Below are positions 56,736-64,000 of a stretch of 64,000 bases of DNA, piece after piece. The stretch spans positions 41,116,785-41,180,784 of the forward strand of contig OZ021721.1 of the NCBI GenBank assembly GCA_963978545.1. Direction: 5' to 3'. The DNA is from Linyphia triangularis (lineage: Eukaryota > Arthropoda > Arachnida > Araneae > Linyphiidae). The position numbers were made by a program, and so were the translations under genes. The notes below the pieces were generated by a model. That model was not told where the DNA came from. It did no database searches and saw only the letters and a program-made list of their open reading frames with translations. Position 1 is the first letter of the stretch, and the number at the start of each line of letters is the position of its first letter.

Positions 56736-59700
56736 AAGGTAGAATTCGCATGGACTTTCTTCCAAAAAGTATGATTCACTTGGAGAATTTAAGATCATTT
56801 CTACTTGAAAACTTTTCTATTATTTAAAACATTGAATATTGTTCAAACTCAGTGGGATTATATGCTACAATACGGGTAAAATTTAACAAAATTGTTACAT
56901 AGAAGAAAAATAGTAAGAGATTTAAAATAAATATTAGTTATAGATACTCCAAAGAAAAAATTTCACCTCTACTTTTCAATCGGAAAATCAATACAAGTTG
57001 GAAATTTATGTTACTTCAAGAAAGACTTAGACAATTTACTTTGTAATAATATACGTTAAGGTGTCATATTAACTCGTTCAATAAATGCTGACCAAGGATT
57101 ATTTTACTTATCAATCTAAGAAAGGTGAATTGGGTGAAAATATTAAATAAATTGTAGATATTAAATACATTGTAGATATGCATTCAAGTTTTGAAAATCG
57201 CCTGCAAGACTTTTAAAACATCTTAAGATAATTTGAAAGAAACTTGCGAATTATATGTAAACTACATAACTTTTTATACTCTGAAAGGAAATCACAAGTA
57301 ACTTAGTTAACTTTTTTCATGGTAACACTCATATTCAATGACATGTTTTTTAAATTTAACCTTCTTTACATGATATTAGTTATAAATTTGTTCAATCTCA
57401 GATGTGATATACTATTATTTCTAACATATATGTTACGAATTGTATAAAGTTTTTAAAAGAGTATATGCAAATCACCAATCAGAAACATAAAAATCTAACA
57501 TCATTCAAACAAACTAAAATAATAAGATATTTTCCTTAGTGGAAATAGTTAACTACTCATGTGATGGAATATACTAGAAAATTTAAATACTGAAAAAAGT
57601 TTGCTAGGCAAACTTAAAGAATATTTTTTTTTTCTTCTGAAAAACTAGCATAAATTTGAAAAAATGTAGAGTTTGTTACTACGTAAAATTGAACATCATC
57701 TGGACAAACTAAATTATACGTGAATTTTTAACTTCCATCCATAATTTCTAAATAACTTATACATAAATTTCAGAAAAACTGAAACGGAATGTGTTTTACA
57801 AGAGGCTTATTTTGTAAGATGAATATTCAATATTAATATAACTGAGCAAAGTTCATTCCGGAAAAAACTTGTAAAAGATACTTATATTTTGAAAATAGTT
57901 TGAAATATCCTTTTAAATTTATGAATGCTCGCTTTCGAAAGACACAAATAAAACTGATATTACTCATGATAATTAACACATACATAATATTAGTCAAACA
58001 AAGTGAAATTTTTATTGCTTGTGACCGATAACTTTTCAGTGAAGCAGAACTTACATAGGAAATTTGTGCAAACTTTTTCAACTTTTAAACCAAGTATCAT
58101 GTAAAATTATAAATTACGATAGGAAATAGCATACTTCAGAATCGGAACAAGTCTTGTAGTTAAGCTAAATGTATTTCTCAAGGAATTGAAAGCATACCAG
58201 AGAAGTCCTTATCATTTCGCATCTTTTCTCATGTTGCAAGAAGACATACTTTGTAAAAGATCGTCTTAGCACTTAACAAAAATCAGTAAAAATAAATATA
58301 TTTTCTATGGCAAAGATAAAACTTCACAACTTAATTACTTAAATTTAGCTAAGTTGCATATGGTTTATTCACATAACTCGCATATGCTTCGAATGTTGAA
58401 ATATATTTGTCAGTTGAAATCAAACTCATCGAAAATAAATGCTATCTACATTTTCAAGTCGGAACTCATCGAAAATAAATGCTATCTACATTTTCAAGTC
58501 GGAAATTACTATTAAATAAACTTTACATGTAAGACATTATCATGTTAAAAAGAAAAATCTACAAAAATGTAAATGATAATTTTACTGCAGGTACATAAAT
58601 GATGAATAATTTATGATTTTATTCTAGGCAAACGTTTTATTGTCTAACAGAGAACTTAAACTTTAGCAGAAAAACGAAAAAATACAATTTTTATATCCTA
58701 TCATGCTTGTCGAAAATTGAATTTATTAGCTGTTGTAATAGATTTTTATTGTCCAAATTTCTATAGTTCTTCCCAGTGCAATAATATTAAGTTCATGTGT
58801 AATGAGTAGGTTTTTTTTTGTTGTTGAATCTTATAAATTTAATGAAATTATTATGACCTAAGAGATTGAGTGAACTGAATAAATCTATGACGTAAATTTA
58901 AACAGTGACTTGAACTGATACATACTATAACTGTAAAGAAGTATGACAAAGTGATAGATGAAGTGAAAATAGAAGTTGAGTGAAATGTGTTGAAAAAAGT
59001 TGAAGACGACAAGAAATTCATAAATGAGAATTATCATTGACTTATATTAACTTCGTTTTTTTTGCTTATGACAAGAAAATACACTCTTGTTTATTAAGAA
59101 CCAACTTGATATCTTATCATAGAATGACAATGATGAAATATCTATACATTAAAAAAAAATACCAAACTTAGACATAGCAAATTTCTTGAAATTCATGTAT
59201 AATGTGAGAAGTTTTACTGGAAATATAGAAGATACAACATTGAAAGATGTGAATGTTTCGAAGTACTTTATCAGAAATAAAAAAATAAAAAAATGCGCTG
59301 AGGTCCGCTATAAATTTTTTTAGGAGAAAGTTTAAACAAAATTTAAAATCAAACATGCTTTTAAGGGGGAACACATATATTAAAACTATAGCACATTTAG
59401 CAATTTATATTATGTCATCTCAATTGGTATCAAACTGAATAATATGAAAAACAACCACAAACTGAATAAACATGAAAATTATCAATATATGTGGAAAAGT
59501 TTCCTTTTTTCACATATAAAAAAAAAAAATAACACATTGACATACGAAACACACAAGATCACGAAACATGCGTAATCATATACCGATAAGAGCAACCAAT
59601 GTTGCGGGGAGATATTCACGTGATGGACAATATCCCATGAATAAATTGAGTGATTTAATTTCTAATGCTAATTCCAATAGTATTCCACGTAACTTCAACT

Positions 59701-62700
59701 TTATATGTTACACTATAGATATATTTATTTTTCAAATATATTGACTTTCGAAAAATCATCCTTCAATATAAGAATGATCATAGTAAGAATAAAAGAAAAG
59801 ATACTAAGCATTGATTTAAAGTGTATTTATTTCAACTTAGCAACAAATCATATGCGTGAAACGAAAATTGCTTCGAACCAAAGTATAACTATCCAATTTC
59901 ATTGATTCCTACAAGGAAATTTTTCTCATCTAGTAATTGAATTTTTTTTTCTCGTACACATTATAAGTGTTGTGCAATCAGGTGTAGAATAGCTGAAGAT
60001 ATCCGACCTCTTTCTAAATATTAATAAGTCACTGTTGAAAAACTTATAAAAATTTCAATTTACACTTAAAGTTTTTTTTTTTTATATATATATATATTTC
60101 AAAGAATTTTTTCAAATCAATATGTATATTTAAATACTGAAACTTATTCACTTCAATAAATGTATGTTTAAGTTATAAAACTTGTCGTATGTATTGAAAA
60201 ATTGTAACTTTTCGTCTTCGTATAAATCGATAACTTATACACTAGTTCTTCATCAATTAATCTTCTAAGTAAATCTTTCAAAGGCAAAAACATACCTATA
60301 GCTTTGCATTTGTAACAAGTTAAATTGTACATGTTTCTCGTGAAATTAAAATTTTATATGTTTTTCATGAAAATATATAAAATTTTGTAACTTTCACATG
60401 AAACATGTACAATTTAACTTGTTACAAATGCAAAGCTATAGGTATGTTTTTGCCTTTGAAAGATTTACTTAGAAGTTTAATTGATGAAGAACTAGTGTAT
60501 AAGTTATCGATTTATACGAAGACGAAAAGTTAAAATTTTTCAATACATACGACAAGTTTTATAACTTAAACATACATTTATTGAAGTGAATAAGTTTCAG
60601 TATTTAAATATACATATTGATTTGAAAAAATTCTTTGAAATATATATATATATAAAAAAAAAAACTTTAAGTGTAAATTGAAATTTTTATAAGTTTTTCA
60701 ACAGTGACTTATTAATATTTAGAAAGAGGTCGGATATCTTCAGCTATTCTACACCTGATTGCACAACACTTATAATGTGTACGAGAAAAAAAAATTCAAT
60801 TACTAGATGAGAAAAATTTCCTTGTAGGAATCAATGAAATTGGATAGTTATACTTTGGTTCGAAGCAATTTTCGTTTCACGCATATGATTTGTTGCTAAG
60901 TTGAAATAAATACACTTTAAATCAATGCTTAGTATCTTTTCTTTTATTCTTACTATGATCATTCTTATATTGAAGGATGATTTTTCGAAAGTCAATATAT
61001 TTGAAAAATAAATATATCTATAGTGTAACATATAAAGTTGAAGTTACGTGGAATACTATTGGAATTAGCATTAGAAATTAAATCACTCAATTTATTCATG
61101 GGATATTGTCCATCACGTGAATATCTCCCCGCAACATTGGTTGCTCTTATCGGTATATGATTACGCATGTTTCGTGATCTTGTGTGTTTCGTATGTCAAT
61201 GTGTTATTTTTTTTTTTTATATGTGAAAAAAGGAAACTTTTCCACATATATTGATAATTTTCATGTTTATTCAGTTTGTGGTTGTTTTTCATATTATTCA
61301 GTTTGATACCAATTGAGATGACATAATATAAATTGCTAAATGTGCTATAGTTTTAATATATGTGTTCCCCCTTAAAAGCATGTTTGATTTTAAATTTTGT
61401 TTAAACTTTCTCCTAAAAAAATTTATAGCGGACCTCAGCGCATTTTTTTATTTTTTTATTTCTGATAAAGTACTTCGAAACATTCACATCTTTCAATGTT
61501 GTATCTTCTATATTTCCAGTAAAACTTCTCACATTATACATGAATTTCAAGAAATTTGCTATGTCTAAGTTTGGTATTTTTTTTTAATGTATAGATATTT
61601 CATCATTGTCATTCTATGATAAGATATCAAGTTGGTTCTTAATAAACAAGAGTGTATTTTCTTGTCATAAGCAAAAAAAACGAAGTTAATATAAGTCAAT
61701 GATAATTCTCATTTATGAATTTCTTGTCGTCTTCAACTTTTTTCAACACATTTCACTCAACTTCTATTTTCACTTCATCTATCACTTTGTCATACTTCTT
61801 TACAGTTATAGTATGTATCAGTTCAAGTCACTGTTTAAATTTACGTCATAGATTTATTCAGTTCACTCAATCTCTTAGGTCATAATAATTTCATTAAATT
61901 TATAAGATTCAACAAAAAAAAAAAACCTACTCATTACACATGAACTTAATATTATTGCACTGGGAAGAACTATAGAAATTTGGACAATAAAAATCTATTA
62001 CAACAGCTAATAAATTCAATTTTCGACAAGCATGATAGGATATAAAAATTGTATTTTTTCGTTTTTCTGCTAAAGTTTAAGTTCTCTGTTAGACAATAAA
62101 ACGTTTGCCTAGAATAAAATCATAAATTATTCATCATTTATGTACCTGCAGTAAAATTATCATTTACATTTTTGTAGATTTTTCTTTTTAACATGATAAT
62201 GTCTTACATGTAAAGTTTATTTAATAGTAATTTCCGACTTGAAAATGTAGATAGCATTTATTTTCGATGAGTTCCGACTTGAAAATGTAGATAGCATTTA
62301 TTTTCGATGAGTTTGATTTCAACTGACAAATATATTTCAACATTCGAAGCATATGCGAGTTATGTGAATAAACCATATGCAACTTAGCTAAATTTAAGTA
62401 ATTAAGTTGTGAAGTTTTATCTTTGCCATAGAAAATATATTTATTTTTACTGATTTTTGTTAAGTGCTAAGACGATCTTTTACAAAGTATGTCTTCTTGC
62501 AACATGAGAAAAGATGCGAAATGATAAGGACTTCTCTGGTATGCTTTCAATTCCTTGAGAAATACATTTAGCTTAACTACAAGACTTGTTCCGATTCTGA
62601 AGTATGCTATTTCCTATCGTAATTTATAATTTTACATGATACTTGGTTTAAAAGTTGAAAAAGTTTGCACAAATTTCCTATGTAAGTTCTGCTTCACTGA

Positions 62701-64000
62701 AAAGTTATCGGTCACAAGCAATAAAAATTTCACTTTGTTTGACTAATATTATGTATGTGTTAATTATCATGAGTAATATCAGTTTTATTTGTGTCTTTCG
62801 AAAGCGAGCATTCATAAATTTAAAAGGATATTTCAAACTATTTTCAAAATATAAGTATCTTTTACAAGTTTTTTCCGGAATGAACTTTGCTCAGTTATAT
62901 TAATATTGAATATTCATCTTACAAAATAAGCCTCTTGTAAAACACATTCCGTTTCAGTTTTTCTGAAATTTATGTATAAGTTATTTAGAAATTATGGATG
63001 GAAGTTAAAAATTCACGTATAATTTAGTTTGTCCAGATGATGTTCAATTTTACGTAGTAACAAACTCTACATTTTTTCAAATTTATGCTAGTTTTTCAGA
63101 AGAAAAAAAAAATATTCTTTAAGTTTGCCTAGCAAACTTTTTTCAGTATTTAAATTTTCTAGTATATTCCATCACATGAGTAGTTAACTATTTCCACTAA
63201 GGAAAATATCTTATTATTTTAGTTTGTTTGAATGATGTTAGATTTTTATGTTTCTGATTGGTGATTTGCATATACTCTTTTAAAAACTTTATACAATTCG
63301 TAACATATATGTTAGAAATAATAGTATATCACATCTGAGATTGAACAAATTTATAACTAATATCATGTAAAGAAGGTTAAATTTAAAAAACATGTCATTG
63401 AATATGAGTGTTACCATGAAAAAAGTTAACTAAGTTACTTGTGATTTCCTTTCAGAGTATAAAAAGTTATGTAGTTTACATATAATTCGCAAGTTTCTTT
63501 CAAATTATCTTAAGATGTTTTAAAAGTCTTGCAGGCGATTTTCAAAACTTGAATGCATATCTACAATGTATTTAATATCTACAATTTATTTAATATTTTC
63601 ACCCAATTCACCTTTCTTAGATTGATAAGTAAAATAATCCTTGGTCAGCATTTATTGAACGAGTTAATATGACACCTTAACGTATATTATTACAAAGTAA
63701 ATTGTCTAAGTCTTTCTTGAAGTAACATAAATTTCCAACTTGTATTGATTTTCCGATTGAAAAGTAGAGGTGAAATTTTTTCTTTGGAGTATCTATAACT
63801 AATATTTATTTTAAATCTCTTACTATTTTTCTTCTATGTAACAATTTTGTTAAATTTTACCCGTATTGTAGCATATAATCCCACTGAGTTTGAACAATAT
63901 TCAATGTTTTAAATAATAGAAAAGTTTTCAAGTAGAAATGATCTTAAATTCTCCAAGTGAATCATACTTTTTGGAAGAAAGTCCATGCGAATTCTACCTT
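56736..64000. repeat. Giant palindrome, arms of about 3.6 kb, no real spacer
   Basis: Positions i and j pair with i + j = 120736 over the outer arms (for example 56736 with 64000). The pairing slips by one near 60070/60660, where a T-run is 12 against 11. The arms are almost identical; I found only single-base differences near 58820, 60198 and 60270, and a patchy centre at 60335-60385. The right arm continues past the window end, so the full length is unknown. The arms are AT-rich and code for nothing recognisable. Confidence 0.95.
58424..58505 (+). repeat. 41-bp direct duplication inside the arms
   Basis: CTCATCGAAAATAAATGCTA and the following TCTACATTTTCAAGTCGGAA occur twice in tandem. The same duplication appears inverted in the right arm at about 62231-62312. 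It therefore predates the palindrome, or both arms are the same molecule. Confidence 0.9.

Noticed and set aside
57833..62903. Identical reading frames in both palindrome arms (for example 57833-58081 and 62655-62903)
   Set aside because: They are identical only because the arms are; composition is AT-driven and there is no homology.

Overview
The window is eukaryotic nuclear DNA: AT-rich, intron-bearing and packed with transposon remains. I read it as an arthropod, most plausibly a chelicerate such as a spider. The reasons are the BEL/Pao, Ty3/gypsy and copia relics, tRNA-derived SINEs, hAT, Tc1/mariner and piggyBac-type MITEs, and one host gene with long introns. The organism is an inference; no rRNA, mitochondrial gene or other taxonomic marker is present.

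The only recognisable host gene is a beta-sarcoglycan orthologue on the + strand. Four exons are well supported (25406-25588, 27598-27807, 37111-37245, 40962-41171). A probable fifth exon (about 25109-25212) encodes the membrane-proximal and transmembrane part. The four solid exons are whole codons with phase-0 junctions, and their sizes closely match human SGCB exons 3-6. The N-terminal exon(s) were not found. The introns hold a MITE, a hAT element with a perfect 8-bp target duplication, a complete antisense BEL/Pao element (30047-36119) and a copia fragment.

Layout. 1-6610: a decayed BEL/Pao element on the minus strand, split inside its gag zinc-knuckle region by a 3-kb foldback element (2101-5122). 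6638-7459: a broken reverse-transcriptase remnant with telomerase-like motifs. 7480-24240: nested DNA transposons, MITEs, minisatellites and SINEs. 25109-41171: beta-sarcoglycan. 41172-45480: mostly non-coding. 45500-51663: two Ty3/gypsy relics, the first hit by a SINE and a piggyBac-type MITE, the second reduced by a large internal deletion. 53100-53960: a tandem array of ten perfect TGACGTCA octamers followed by NF-Y, E-box and CTCF-like words. 55035-56450: a degenerate tandem array of about 115-125 bp period. 56736-64000: two near-identical inverted arms of about 3.6 kb meeting at about 60368, forming one giant palindrome that runs off the window.

The three things most worth checking are the giant palindrome (real or an assembly fold-back), the CRE-octamer array with its promoter-like flank, and the telomerase-like remnant. 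I saw no bacterial-type system, CRISPR array or intact viral genome.
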